From Aralia elata (lineage: Eukaryota; Streptophyta; Magnoliopsida; Apiales; Araliaceae): 64,000 bases of DNA. Position 1 is the first letter of the stretch. The number at the start of each line of letters is the position of its first letter. A model generated the notes under the pieces. It was not told the DNA's origin. It did no database searches and worked only from the letters and a program-made list of their open reading frames with translations. The translations under genes were made by a program, and so were the position numbers. Below, piece by piece: positions 10,671-22,165 of this stretch. The stretch is from positions 63,844,365 to 63,908,364 of the forward strand of contig CM068388.1 in the NCBI GenBank assembly GCA_034770075.1, written 5' to 3'.

Positions 10671-11930
10671 TGTGACGAACGAGAATTTTGTAATTTAATT
10701 TAAATATTTATTGAATTAAATAAATATTTTTTTCGATGATTTAATTACTGAATTAAATAGTTAAATGATGAATTTGTGGTAGATTAATTTAATTATATGT
10801 GTTACATTAGTTAAATTGATGTGGAGAATTTTTATATTCAAAGTATGTGTTTAATTGAGTTTATTTGATTAAATGCATTATTTAAATAAGCATAATGTTA
10901 TTTCTAATTAATTTAATAATTAATTAGAGATTTAATAATTTGTCATTATTAATAAAGGAGAATTTTATTTATGTCACTATGTGATTTAATGTAAAATTAT
11001 TATATTTCATTTAATTAATTTAAATGAGATTATTTAGTTAATTAAAAATGTGACATTAAACTATATTATAAGCAAGTTATTAAAATAAACTAGAAAGAAG
11101 GAATAAGGTGCTAAACAAACAAAGCCTTAGTGGGGGTTGGAGTTAGTTATCCCATGATGGGATTAACTGACACCCACTCATCAGATTAAATTCACGTGTT
11201 TTTATTATCATTATTTCCTAAGTCTAATCAGAGAAATACAGAGAGAAAAAGAGAGAGATTAGAGAGAATTAGAGAAGGGAAGAAGAAATTGATTCAATTG
11301 CTTGCATAGTTTAAAGCATCTAATCAAGGTAATCCTTCTACTTTAAATTTTAATTTACGTCTTTGAGTTTTCTCCATAAATGTTGAATTTAGTTCTCTGT
11401 GACTAATTTTATGACCAAATTATTAAGAATTTGATGTTAGATATTTGTAAGCATGCACAATCATGTTTAATATGATTTATATGTGATTTAGAGTAATCAA
11501 ATTCATGGAATGATGTTTTTATTAAAGTTCTGAAATTTACAGAAGAACAGTGTTTAAATATGACTTATATGTATGAAAATTTATGCTTGAATTGCTTGCT
11601 AATTGGTTAAATTGATAATAGATTATGTTATGCATGTAAAAACGAAGAAAACAAGAGTTAAACGGATTGATTTGGTTAAGAAACGAGTTCACAATGATTG
11701 ATTACGTTATATGTGTTAAGATACGAAAATAATGCATGAACAGTGAATTTTGGCCTTTAAATTTGTTGTTTAGATTGTTTATGTTGTTAGAATCGCTATA
11801 TACATGTTAGGTTTTAGTTTTACAATATGTATGATGTATGGGTATGTGTAATTTGCCTATTGGGTGAAGTAATTGGGAGAAATTGGTCTGTCTTTCGCTG
11901 TTCGCGAAGAACAGAGAAGTTGAGTCTGAT

Positions 11931-12012
11931 GTCCAGCGCGGCTGCGCTGGACAACAGCATAATTTGGGCGCGGTCGCGCAGGTTCCTAGTGTAAAAGTGG
12001 CGCGGCCGCGCC
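11931..12012 (+). other. CpG-rich palindromic island in gypsy LTR
   Basis: Nine-base arms GTCCAGCGC and GCGCTGGAC with a four-base loop fill 11931-11952. A near palindrome GCGCGGTCGCGC follows, then a perfect 14-bp palindrome GGCGCGGCCGCGCC at 11999-12012. The surrounding LTR is AT-rich. The GTCCAGCG and CGCTGGAC words recur in solo LTR B at 35117 and 35163. Confidence 0.7.
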
Positions 12013-13119
12013 GGTCTGCAGAATCACCCAGAAATTTTTATTTAAATATTCAAGTCCAAGATAGTAATTGTAACCTGATTTAATGAATATGGAAGTGTAA
12101 TAATCATATAATGAGATGTTAAAACATGTTATTAACATGTCAATGACGAATTTAGGTGATTAATTGATAAGTCGAATGTTGGTATAAACTCGTTATAGGT
12201 AGTCTAATAATGTATTTAAGAGTTATGCTGGAAATGTGATTAATATAATCAGACGTAGAGTTGGGTCTAGATAAAGGGAATTTATTTATGATGCTAGTTA
12301 TGTTATAATTAATTGGTATTGTAAATGTAAATGATATGTAGGATTAATTGGGGAACGTGAATAATTAAAGTATAATCTACGCACGAGGCAAGTTTTCTTA
12401 ACTTCACTCTTTATTGTGCAAGTTTACTATCCCTAATCTTTTTATTTCATTGAAAGCAAGTATCTTATCCTTATTACTTCTACGCAAGTTCCCGAACTTC
12501 ATTCTTTTATCATGTAAGCTTTATAATGCTATTACTTACTTGAACAAGTTCTTAATTCTATTTCATTCAATTTCATGAACTCAAATGAGATGTTCTAATT
12601 TCCTCTTTATAATACTTCAGTTATATAGAATTCATTCAATTGTATCTTTTGTGAGATTCAGCCTTTGATTCTCGAATATCAATTACATTTTTATTGAACC
12701 TTGATTGACTAGCGAACCCTTATTGATTCGACTAGTCCATAGTTGATGAGCGTTCTAAATTCTAAAAACATTTTTGAAGTAAATCCAAACCAAACTTCCT
12801 TTGGTGCGGACTCTGATGTCAAACTGAGATGAACAACCCTTTTATATGGGATTATTTTACGCGTTAGCGTTTAAATGTTGTGCACATACATGGTACAAAT
12901 GGCTGATCCCCCTAAGTACGAGAAGTAAGGTCCATATAGTCTTACGACTGTTAAATGTTTAAAGTAGAAATACTTGATAACCTGGGACATAGTTCGTGGT
13001 CTTAAGACCCTTAGATTTTCTTTTGAATCTTGTCTTACATTCTTGACTCAAAAGCTGAATCTTCGATTATTCAATATCTGTTGATTATTTTGCATGTTAT
13101 TATTATTGTTGTCGTTGTA

Positions 13120-13163
13120 CTTGTTGGGCAATCATTGCTCACCCTTGTATAATAACGTTGCAG
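13120..13163 (+). promoter_or_regulatory. conserved LTR module ending in splice-acceptor-like CAG
   Basis: TTGGGCAATCATTGCTCACC followed by CTTG, then TTGCAG and CTAAAG. The same order of words lies 200-330 nt from the 3' end of the other gypsy LTRs in this window, in either orientation. A splice-acceptor role is inferred only from YAG endings and the conserved position. Confidence 0.45.
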
Positions 13164-13483
13164 CTAAAGTTGAAAGAGTTGATGAGCCATCCACTAGTAA
13201 AGGCAAAGGCAAAGTAAACAAGTGATGAAGACTTGTTGTATTTGTTTAAATGATGTTTATGTAATAGACTTGATTATGTTTCCGCATTTGATGTTTTATT
13301 AAGGTTAGATGACCTAGGACTTATTTGTTAAAGATGTTGTAACCCTTTAATGGGAGATTTCTATTTTATTTAAGAGTTTTCATTTATATTTGAATGGGTA
13401 GTTAGATGTGATGAAATATATATATTTGGATAGTGAACACCAAATCCTATGGGAACGAAGTACCCGGATTTGGGGGTGTCACA

Positions 13484-13550
13484 TAGCACATCATAGAGTG
13501 CTTCTCTACTCGTAGAGCAAGCAAATGTAGAACAGAACATAAAGTGCCTC
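13484..13550 (+). mobile_element. SIRE-type copia 5' LTR, left surviving piece
   Basis: Contains CTCTACTCGTAGAGC and ATGTAGAACAGAACATAAAG, words shared with the SIRE LTR sequence that resumes at 32879. It ends in GCCTC (13546-13550), the left target-site duplication of LTR A; the right copy is at 32874-32878. The start of this LTR is lost at the junction with the gypsy LTR. Confidence 0.65.
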
Positions 13551-13798
13551 TGTGACGCCCCAAAAATCCGAGTACTTGAAACTCGTATTTGGTGCATCAC
13601 GATTCCATTTCTTTGAGCTGTTTAATATATTACAAACTTAAAATTATATCATTGTTGTCTAATCCCCAGGTACGACAACCTTTAAAGTACATTATTACTC
13701 GATAGATATTATATTATCACCATACTAAAGTCTAAATATTATAAATATCATTATACAGCTTATTCCTTCAGTTTTCCCTTTCCCTTTTCTTTTCCAGA

Positions 13799-13803
13799 GT
13801 CTT
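13799..13803. repeat. target-site duplication GTCTT, left copy
   Basis: Matches the right copy at 26256-26260 and brackets the complete Tekay element exactly at its TGTGACACC and CATTATA ends. Confidence 0.9.
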
Positions 13804-14101
13804 TGTGACACCCCCAAATCCAGGTTTCCAAACCTCGAATTCGGTGCTCACGATAATTCGACGACAAACATACTATCTAACTAAATGCGGAATAATAAAC
13901 GTACATTGTTTATCGAATGGAAATAAAGTCTTACAATTCTGGTCCCAAGGTTCTTTAACCTTAACATAAAACGTACCCTTAATACAACAAAAGGTTCACC
14001 TAATCAAACAACATTCAATAATAACTAGTACATAGGCACTATCGGGCATCTATTCCTGCACCTTCCCTTTTCCTTTGTCTCCTCTAGACGTTTCTGCCTT
14101 A

Positions 14102-14157
14102 GCTGAAATAAAGATCATGATATAGCAAGGGTAAGCAACTAATTTGCTTAGCAAGTA
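14102..14157 (-). promoter_or_regulatory. conserved LTR module, Tekay 3' LTR
   Basis: On minus: CTTGCTAAGCAA, then TTGCTTACCCTTG, then TTTATTTCAG and CTAAGG. It lies about 300 nt before the LTR 3' end and is the counterpart of the module at 13120. Confidence 0.45.
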
Positions 14158-14964
14158 TATACACAAGAGATATATCATGATAGAAGGAAATTTTGCTTTC
14201 AATGTTCAATAACAGTATAAGGGTGTGAAGGAACATGAATTAGTAAACAACAGTTGAATATCCGAATAATTGAATGACAATTACTGAGTGGTTTGAAATA
14301 ACCAAGGACGTTTTCCAAGGTTCTCAGCATGTAAGCTGGACCTTTTAAAAAGTTTTGGTAATCGAGGGGATCAGCCTCTCATACCCCGTGATTTATGCAT
14401 AAACACTTAATAACCAGCATTGATATCATGCCTTAAACAAGTTTATCCTTTTCTCAGCCAAGAGTTCTTACCACAACAATTTAATAAGAACAGCTTTTAA
14501 AATACCATTGTCTTAACCAATTTAGACATGCTGGATCTAGCTGATACAAATAGCATAGATCGATCCGCTTGATCATGAAGAACCTAACATTGATAATGTT
14601 GAGCTATCAATTAGTACTGCGTAGTTGTATATCGATACGCTTACTTATGCTATTTATTTAACAATTAAGCAATTCACATAGCACACATAAGTTAATAAAC
14701 TATCATAAATACTATAAGACACTTTAATGGATCTCTAGGTTGATGGTTTAATTAATTAACCATGTTTCCCTTAAGTGATAAACACTTATTAACCTTTAAG
14801 CAATTTATTATAATTGTTAAATTAATTAACATTACTCTTTCTTAAGTAATATTCATTTATTAAACCCTTAAACAATTTGTTATGATTGTTTAATTAATGG
14901 GTTATTAAACTCTCTCTATTTTATTAACTCTATCTTCATTTAATTACTATTAAATAGTAATTAA

Positions 14965-15665
14965 TTAATTATCTTTAGTTATTATTAATAGTAATTAATA
15001 ACTAATTACAGTTACTTATTATTTAATTATTAATTAAATAATAATCGAATTATAAATTTTAATTGTCTCTAATTATTATTTAAGATTTAAATAATAATTA
15101 GTTAGGTTTATTCATTATTTAAAGTTAATCAAATAATAAATAATTAATTAGTGAGTAATAATTATCTTTAGTTATTATTTAATAATAAATAATAACTAAT
15201 TAGGTTTATTTATTATTTAAAGTTAATCAAATAATAAATAATTAATTAGTGAGTAATAATTATCTTTAGTTATTATTTAATAATAAATAATAACTAATTA
15301 GATTTATTTATTATTTAAAGTTAATCAAATAATAATTAATTAATTAGTAAATATGAATTATCTTTAGTTATTATTAAATAAATGATAACTAATTAGGTTT
15401 ATTTATTATTTAAAGTTAATCAAATAATAAATAATTAATTAGTGAGTAATAATTATCTTTAGTTATTATTTAATAATAACTAATTAGGTTTATTTATTAT
15501 TTAATGTTAAATCAAATAATAAATAAACTAATAAGTGAGTACTAATTATCTTTAGTTATTATTTAATAATAAATAATAACTAATTAGGTTTATTTATATT
15601 TTTAAAGTTAATCAAATCATAAATAATTAATTTACAATTCTTAATTATCCTTAATCATTATTTAA
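14965..15665. repeat. AT-rich tandem repeat, period about 93-98 bp, in LTR
   Basis: ATTATCTTTAGTTATTATT recurs at about 15161, 15259, 15357, 15452 and 15545, with degenerate copies at both ends. Each unit also has TAACTAATTAGGTTTATT and GTTAATCAAATAAT. The partner LTR carries the same array. Confidence 0.9.
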
Positions 15666-16493
15666 TAATAATTAATCAATTACTTAACTTTATTTATTAT
15701 TTTAAACATAATTAAATAACAAATAGTTAATTTTTTTTCTAATTTTCGTTCTTGATTTCCAGATTTGGGGTCTTTCACCAAAACCTTCATAAAACGAAAT
15801 CTACAACTTCGATTTACGATCCGTCGATTTTGTTGGATTCGTATCTTCCTGAACTACAATTTTCATTTATCAAACATCAAATTTGGTTATGTCTAGGTCT
15901 CGGAAAACAGGCTCAAAGTCAGGGGTCAGCAAGGTTGTTCAACAGTTGGCATGCTTTGTTAATAAATTCATGGTTTGCTCATTTTTCAACATATTTGAGT
16001 GATTCAAAAGGAATTTTGTCCCTAACCTATGGATCTAGCATATCAAGAAAGAAAATCACAAGATCCCTTTATAGATTTCAAAATGACAAGCATATAACAA
16101 CCTTTTTCAAACAAAATTTCCGGAAATCTCCTTTACTTCCTTTCTTCTAAATTTTTCCAACATAAACTCACACATATGAACAAGCAAAACATTATACATT
16201 CAAGATCTAACCTTATCATAAGGTTCTAGCCATCAAGAATATAAAACTTCAAGGATCTATGTCCAAACACATTAAAATAGCTTAAAGTTTGGAGTTATAC
16301 CTTTTTGATTTCTTCTTCTTCTTTTCCTTCCCAAAATAGGTTGTGAATGGGGATGGCCTAAATAATCAAGACCTTCTTCTTTCTCCCACAAGATTTGCTC
16401 TTGCTTCTCTCTTCAAAACTCTCTCAAGCTCACAAACTCTCTACTTGGTGAATAATAAGTGAGCCAACCCTTGTTAACTTTGGTGAGGGGTCC

Positions 16494-16501
16494 TATTTAT
16501 A
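16494..16501 (-). promoter_or_regulatory. putative TATA box, Tekay 3' LTR
   Basis: TATAAATA on minus within CTATAAATAGGACC, the best core-promoter match in the LTR. The same word in the 5' LTR at 25700-25693 would drive the genomic RNA. Confidence 0.6.
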
Positions 16502-17058
16502 GGAAAGTAGAGACCATGGGCAAAATAGTCATTAATCATGACTAGGCAAGGGCAATTTGGTCAATTCATCAATAGTAGGAAGTTTCCTAGCAACTTCCTC
16601 AAGGGTATTTTAGTCCTTTCCCAACCTCTTTCAAGGTTAAAATAGTCTTTTTTCGCAAAATCTTAATTATCCATTAGTTATTACCCATTCTTCATTGGTT
16701 ATTAGACATTGGTTATTATCTTGCCATCATTACATTGGTTAAACACAATGGTTATTATCCCGCCATCATTTCATTGGTCATTAACCACTTGGATATACAA
16801 TGGTTATTGCCCTTACATAATTACCTTGGTTATTAACCACTCTTGGCCATTTTAGTCATTACCCACCAATTCCTACACTTGACTCACCTATGGTTATCTC
16901 TTAACCATAGTTATATCATACCTGCCAACACGAGTATAGACACATCTTATACATCTCTCACCAATTAACCCAAGCTGGTTTAAATAGAACACAACGTTAA
17001 CTCATTGAATTAAATTAGATTTAATTAATAAGGACGTTCAAAATTCACGGGCATTACA

Positions 17059-17071
17059 TCCCTCTCCCCTT
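17059..17071 (-). other. polypurine tract, complete Tekay element
   Basis: On minus, GGGGAGAGGGA directly precedes the 3' LTR start TGTAATGCCC, the expected position for the plus-strand primer. Confidence 0.85.
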
Positions 17072-17106
17072 ATAAAAATTCCGTCCTCGGAATTGCAAAA
17101 ATAGGG

Positions 17107-20100
17107 TTACTCAAATAAGAATGGATAATTCGCCTTCATTTTCTCTTCGAGTTCCCACGTAGCTTCTTCGACTGCGTGATTCCTCCAGAGAACTTTGACG
17201 GAATGTATGGTCTTGTTTCTCAGCTTCTGTTCCTTCCTATCGAGAATCTGGACAGGAACCTCCTCGTACGATAAGTCCTTCTCGACTTGAATTGGCTCAT
17301 AGGAAATAACATGCTTGTAGTCTGGCTTATATGGACGTAACACCGATACATGAAACACGTTGTGAATGTGCTCAAGCTCAGGGGGTAATGCTACCTCGTA
17401 CGCCACTTCGCCTATTCTCCTCAATATTTCGAAAGGTCCTATGAACCTAGGGCTCAGCTTGCCCTTCTTCCCAAAGCGGATCTTCCCTTTCCAAGGAGAT
17501 ACCTTCAAAAATACATAGCTGCCAACTTCAAAGTCTCGCTTCTGACGATGTAAGTCGGCATACTTCTTCTGACGATCCTGGGCCGCTACTAACCGCTGCC
17601 TTATTACTTTAATGATTTCCACGGTTTGTTGTACCAATTCTGGTCCCAACAATCTCCGTTCACCAACTTCATCCCAACACAACGGCGTTCGACACTTCCT
17701 TCCATATAATGCTTCGTACGGTGGCATACCAATGCTAGCGTGGTAACTATTGTTGTAAGCGAACTCTACCAAGGGCAAATGATCGTCCCAGCTGCCACCT
17801 AAGTCCATCACAACTGCCCGGAGCATGTCCTCTAAGGTCTGAATAGTTCGCTCGCTCTGACCATCGGTCTGAGGATGATACGCCGTACTCATTCTCAACT
17901 GTGTTCCCAGTCTCTCCTGTAGGCTTCTCCAAAAATTTGACGTGAAGCACGGATCTCTGTCAGATACAATAGAAACCGGCACCCCATGTCGCGATACTAT
18001 CTCCTTTACGTAGAGTTTCGCCAACTGCTCCAATTTGTACCTGATCTTGATCGGTAGAAAATGGGCAGACTTGGTCAACCGATCTACGATCACCCAGATG
18101 GCGTCTAGACCCTTTTGTGTTGTCGGGAGTCCTACCACAAAATCCATAGTGATGTGCTCCCACTTCCACTCGGGAATCTCTAAGGGCTGCAACAATCCGC
18201 TCGGCCGTTGGTGCTCTGCCTTGACCCTCTGACAAGTTAAACACCGGCTGACGAATTCCGCAACTTCCCCTTTCAAATGCGGCCACCAATAATGTTGACG
18301 AAGATCTTGATACATCTTGGTGCTACCCGAATGTACCGAAAATCTCGTATTATGGGCCTCCTGCAATATTTCTTCCCTTAAGTCTGGTACATAGGGTATC
18401 CAGATCCTTCCCTCGAATCTCAGCAGACCCGTGCTGTCAACCTTGAACTTCAACGTTTTTCCTTCCGATAGTTGCTTCTTAATGCCAATGCATTCTTCAT
18501 CAAATTCTTGAGCCTCCTTTATCTTATCCAGTAGAGTCGGACCCACTGTCACGGTGAATAATTTTTCGTCCGTCTCCATTGGATACTTAACCTCCAGTTC
18601 CAGGCGTCCAAAGTCCTTTATCAGCTCTGCCTGAGTTGTAAGCCTCATCAACTTCTCTCTGCCTTTCCTACTCAGGGCATCTGCCACTACATTTGCTTTG
18701 CCCGGATGGTACAGAATCTCACAATCGTAATCCTTGATTAATTCTAACCATCGGCGCTGCCTCATATTCAGCTCCTTCTGAGTGAAGATATATTTCAGAC
18801 TTTTGTGATCTGTATATATCTCGCACTTCTCTCCATATAGGTAGTGCCTCCAAATCTTCAAGGCGAACACTACTGCTGCTAATTCCAGATCATGAGTCGG
18901 GTATCCCTTCTCATAGTCCTTCAGCTGGCGTGAAGCGTACGCAATGACCCTGCCGTGCTGCATTAGTACACAACCAAGGCCCTTGTGTGACGCATCACTA
19001 TATACTACAAAACCTCCAGTGTCGTCTGGTAATGCCAACACTGGTGCTTGGCTAAGTCTCTTCTTCAACTCCAAGAAACTCTCCTCGCACTTCTCTGTCC
19101 AGACGAACTTTACCGTCTTTCTAGTCAGATTGGTCAACGGTGATGCTATCTTCGAAAAATCCTGGATGAATCTCCGATAGTATCCCGCTAACCCTAGGAA
19201 ACTTCTGATCTCCGTTGGTGTCTTCGGCTGCTCCCAGTTGATAATGGCTTCCACCTTTGCTGGGTCTACCGAAACACCACTACTGTCAATGACGTGTCCA
19301 AGAAACTGCACCCTCTGCAACCAAAATTCACACTTTGAAAACTTCGCGTACAGTTTCTCCCTTCTTAATGCCTCCAAGGCAATCCTTAGATGTTCAGCAT
19401 GTTCTTCCTTTGACACTGAATACACCAAGATATCATCGATGAATACTACCACGAACTTGTCCAAATACTGCTTGAACACTCTGTTCATCATATCCATGAA
19501 TGCCGCTGGTGCATTTGTCAGGCCAAATGACATAACCAGAAACTCGAAATGTCCATAACAAGTTCTAAATGCCGTCTTCGGGATATCCTCCCGTCTCACC
19601 CTTAGTTGATGATAGCCCGTCCTTAAATCGATCTTTGAAAAGTATTTCGCTCCCTTGAGTTGATCAAACAGATCGTCTATCCTGGGCAGCGGATACCTAT
19701 TCTTAATCGTAACTTTGTTCAACTCACGGTAGTCGATACAAAGCCTCATCGAGCCATCCTTCTTCTTTACGAACAGAACTGGCGCTCCCCATGGTGACAC
19801 GCTTGGCCTGATATAACCCCTGTCTAACAGTTCCTGCAGTTGAACCATCAGTTCTTTCATCTCTACTGGTGCCATTCGGTAAGGCGCCTTAGATATCGGT
19901 GCCGTTCCAGGTACCAAGTCGATTGCAAATTCTATCTCCCTATCCGGTGGCAGTCCCGGAAGTTCATCTGGGAAGACATCAGCGAATTCCCTTACAATGG
20001 GTATCTGACTCAGTTCCCCCTCGACCCGTCGAGTATCTACCACGTGAGCCAAATAAACTATACAACCCTTCTTAAGCAATCTCTTCGCTTGCATCATCGT

Positions 20101-21399
20101 CAGACAACAAGATTGTCTCGGCAATTTACTACCATAGAACGCCACCTTCGACTTACCCGGAGTCTGCAGGTGTATGCACTTTTTCTTACAGTCAATGACC
20201 GCCCCGTGGCTCGCTAACCAATCCATCCCAAGGATTACATCGAATTCTCCAAGACGAATCGGCAACAAGTCCACGTTAAGCTTAAACCCTCTCACATCAG
20301 CACAGCAATTCTTATAAATGTAGTTCACGGGGATAATCTCTTTGTTCGCTACTTCTACATTCATCGGGTGTTCTAACAGTTCATTAGGTAAATTAAGTCT
20401 TTGAGCAAATTCATCAGAAACAAAAGAACATGAAGCTCCCGAATCAAATAGCACATAGGCATCTATGTTGTTGATTGGAATAATACCTGACACCACCTCC
20501 CTGGATGCCACGACATCTTGCACTGTCATGTTGAAGGTCCTTGCTGTTGGCTTATTTGGCTGGGCTGGTCCTCCACTGGTTGCTCTCGAGTTGTTGCCCC
20601 TATTGCCATTCCCGCCATCCATGTTTCTCTTTCGGGGACATTCCTTGCTCCGATGTCCTATCTCTCCGCAATTGAAGCAACCTCCCTTCTTCGCCTTAGG
20701 ACAATTGGGCGAGATATGCCCTTCTTGTCCACAGGTATAACAGACCATCTTCCCCTTCATACACTCTCCCGAGTGACCCTTTCCGCAATTCCCACATACC
20801 GGCCTTTTCTGTTGTATGCTCCCTTGCTGGATTTCAGAATTGCTACCCCCACTGCTCCATTGACGCTTCCTACTGTTGTTGCCACCACCGCTAACATTTA
20901 CATTTTCTCCTTCTACCTTCTTTTTGTTCCTTTCCCGATTATATTTCGAAACCGCTTCACTCCCACCTTCAGCAATGAGAGCTTTCTCCAACAAGGTTGA
21001 GAACGATGTAATTTGCAAAACCGCTACCTTGCTGTAGATCCACGGCTTTAATCCATTCTCGAATCTCCTGGCCTTCCTCACCTCAGTATCCACCTGATGT
21101 GGGGCGAATCTAGCCAATTCATTGAATTTTGCAGCGTACTCCGACACTGACAAATTTTCTTGCTTCAATTCTAGAAACTTGATCTCCATTTTTGCTTGCG
21201 TACTCTCAGGAAAGTAATTCTCGAAAAAAAACAACGTCTTGAAAGCTTCCCACGCCACGACTCCAGTTCCAGCTTTGTTCTGATTGGCTTCCCACCAGAA
21301 GTTAGCCTCACCTTTCATTAAGTAAGTAGCAAAAACTGTCTTCTGCTCCTCAGCGACTCTAGCGATGACAAAGGCCTTTTCAATCTCCTTTATATCCAC
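17107..21399 (-). CDS. gag-pol: Tekay Gag-Pol polyprotein, N-terminus cut off by frameshift
   Basis: An open frame of 1430 codons encoding most of a Ty3/gypsy polyprotein that makes the capsid, copies element RNA into DNA and integrates it. Residue positions: capsid-like Gag 1-190; zinc knuckles about 202-254, with two canonical boxes (CYTCGQEGHISPNC, CFNCGEIGHRSKEC) and a shortened first one; protease DSGAS at 319; RT with SKIDLRTGYHQL at 588 and FIDDILVYS at 653; RNase H with SDAS at 801, E839 and D864; integrase His/Cys residues 1016-1056 and catalytic D1086, D1147, E1183; C-terminal chromodomain about 1375-1430 (VKVLWRNHAVEEATWELE). All catalytic motifs look intact. RDPCF replaces the usual RDPRF after D1147. 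The real start is upstream at 21632; a small indel near 21395 separates the two frames. Confidence 0.93.
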   Translation of the reverse strand: MDIKEIEKAFVIARVAEEQKTVFATYLMKGEANFWWEANQNKAGTGVVAWEAFKTLFFFENYFPESTQAKMEIKFLELKQENLSVSEYAAKFNELARFAPHQVDTEVRKARRFENGLKPWIYSKVAVLQITSFSTLLEKALIAEGGSEAVSKYNRERNKKKVEGENVNVSGGGNNSRKRQWSSGGSNSEIQQGSIQQKRPVCGNCGKGHSGECMKGKMVCYTCGQEGHISPNCPKAKKGGCFNCGEIGHRSKECPRKRNMDGGNGNRGNNSRATSGGPAQPNKPTARTFNMTVQDVVASREVVSGIIPINNIDAYVLFDSGASCSFVSDEFAQRLNLPNELLEHPMNVEVANKEIIPVNYIYKNCCADVRGFKLNVDLLPIRLGEFDVILGMDWLASHGAVIDCKKKCIHLQTPGKSKVAFYGSKLPRQSCCLTMMQAKRLLKKGCIVYLAHVVDTRRVEGELSQIPIVREFADVFPDELPGLPPDREIEFAIDLVPGTAPISKAPYRMAPVEMKELMVQLQELLDRGYIRPSVSPWGAPVLFVKKKDGSMRLCIDYRELNKVTIKNRYPLPRIDDLFDQLKGAKYFSKIDLRTGYHQLRVRREDIPKTAFRTCYGHFEFLVMSFGLTNAPAAFMDMMNRVFKQYLDKFVVVFIDDILVYSVSKEEHAEHLRIALEALRREKLYAKFSKCEFWLQRVQFLGHVIDSSGVSVDPAKVEAIINWEQPKTPTEIRSFLGLAGYYRRFIQDFSKIASPLTNLTRKTVKFVWTEKCEESFLELKKRLSQAPVLALPDDTGGFVVYSDASHKGLGCVLMQHGRVIAYASRQLKDYEKGYPTHDLELAAVVFALKIWRHYLYGEKCEIYTDHKSLKYIFTQKELNMRQRRWLELIKDYDCEILYHPGKANVVADALSRKGREKLMRLTTQAELIKDFGRLELEVKYPMETDEKLFTVTVGPTLLDKIKEAQEFDEECIGIKKQLSEGKTLKFKVDSTGLLRFEGRIWIPYVPDLREEILQEAHNTRFSVHSGSTKMYQDLRQHYWWPHLKGEVAEFVSRCLTCQRVKAEHQRPSGLLQPLEIPEWKWEHITMDFVVGLPTTQKGLDAIWVIVDRLTKSAHFLPIKIRYKLEQLAKLYVKEIVSRHGVPVSIVSDRDPCFTSNFWRSLQERLGTQLRMSTAYHPQTDGQSERTIQTLEDMLRAVVMDLGGSWDDHLPLVEFAYNNSYHASIGMPPYEALYGRKCRTPLCWDEVGERRLLGPELVQQTVEIIKVIRQRLVAAQDRQKKYADLHRQKRDFEVGSYVFLKVSPWKGKIRFGKKGKLSPRFIGPFEILRRIGEVAYEVALPPELEHIHNVFHVSVLRPYKPDYKHVISYEPIQVEKDLSYEEVPVQILDRKEQKLRNKTIHSVKVLWRNHAVEEATWELEEKMKANYPFLFE

Positions 21400-21632
21400 G
21401 ACTGGGCCTCTATCGGGTCCGCTGTTCCCCTAAACTCCGGCGGCCCTACTGCCTTGAAATCTTTAAAATTGGCTAAGTGGTTGCCCGTCTGGTTTCCTGC
21501 CGTAGTCGTTTGATTCCGCAGAGCTTCGGCCATCATGTTGATAAAGTCTTGCATTGGGTTTGGCTGAGTTCCCTCTGCATTGTTAACCGACTCTTCGACC
21601 CCTTGGTTTCGTAGGATTCGTCTGGGCGGCAT
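21390..21632 (-). pseudogene. gag: Tekay gag N-terminal segment, ends at frameshift
   Basis: Starts at ATG 21632 with MPPRRILRNQG, a usual start for this gag group, and runs to a TAA at 21392-21390 just after EAQSWI. The next expected Gag residues are in another frame, where the 1430-codon frame takes over. The overlap with that frame and the TATA-like duplication at the break are consistent with a small insertion of about two bases. Capsid and enzymes could not be made as one product from this copy unless ribosomes shift frame. An assembly error is also possible. Confidence 0.85.
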
Positions 21633-22165
21633 TATCTGTTTAAACAAAGTCCTAACACGTTACTCGGGTTTTAGTAACATATAAGTATTTAACATGCAAT
21701 ACAATATTGTACTCGAACAATCGCATGACCATCATGTGGGAGCTCTAGATTACCCAACCTCGGGAATTCTACTTTTACCCGATTAGTGATTTGAGTTGCT
21801 AAAAATACCGATTCAGTTTTACTGAATTAACATAACTATTGAAATTGACGGTTTACCAGGTAAAATTCTCAAACACATACCATAATAATGCATTTATATT
21901 CATATACCAACTTTAGTGTTTTACACGTTTATCACAGGTATATTGCTATAAATGCTACCATCCCAGTAAAATAACCAAAGATGGGATTTACTTAAACCAT
22001 TCTTTTTCTACCTACATAAATGGAAGTACATCCTACATACGAACTACCTCGCACCTGCTAAGGTTAATACAAACTCTAGTAAATCAAAAGTAGTACCAAC
22101 TTCACTGCTCAAGGCATAACGGCCCACCTCCAACTATCCTCTAAGGGACACAAGGTGAATACAAC

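Larger units (their letters stand above)
10671..13483 (+). mobile_element. 3' LTR of the truncated Tekay-type gypsy
   Basis: Starts TGTGACGAACG directly after the polypurine tract and ends GGGGGTGTCACA at 13483, giving TGTGAC/GTCACA ends. Length 2813 bp. It contains a GC-rich palindromic island (11931-12012), a GCAAGT-motif array (about 12380-12520) and the acceptor-like module at 13120-13163, all shared with other gypsy LTRs here. The 5' LTR is missing, so no duplication can be checked. It abuts SIRE-type LTR sequence on the right. Confidence 0.85.
13804..17058 (-). mobile_element. 3' LTR of the complete Tekay element
   Basis: 3255 bp. On the plus strand it begins TGTGACACCCCCAAATCC and ends GGGCATTACA. 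It lacks about 240 bp present in the partner LTR at about 23511-23770; the junction near 14567 carries a short unmatched filler. A second gap of roughly 16 bp lies near 14090. TATAAATA (minus) at 16501-16494 sits in CTATAAATAGG. Confidence 0.95.

Noticed and set aside
15752..16150. 132-codon open frame in the Tekay 3' LTR, repeated in the 5' LTR at 24950-25348
   Set aside because: It is the same LTR sequence twice, lies antisense to the element, has no recognisable domain and is explained by LTR identity rather than selection.
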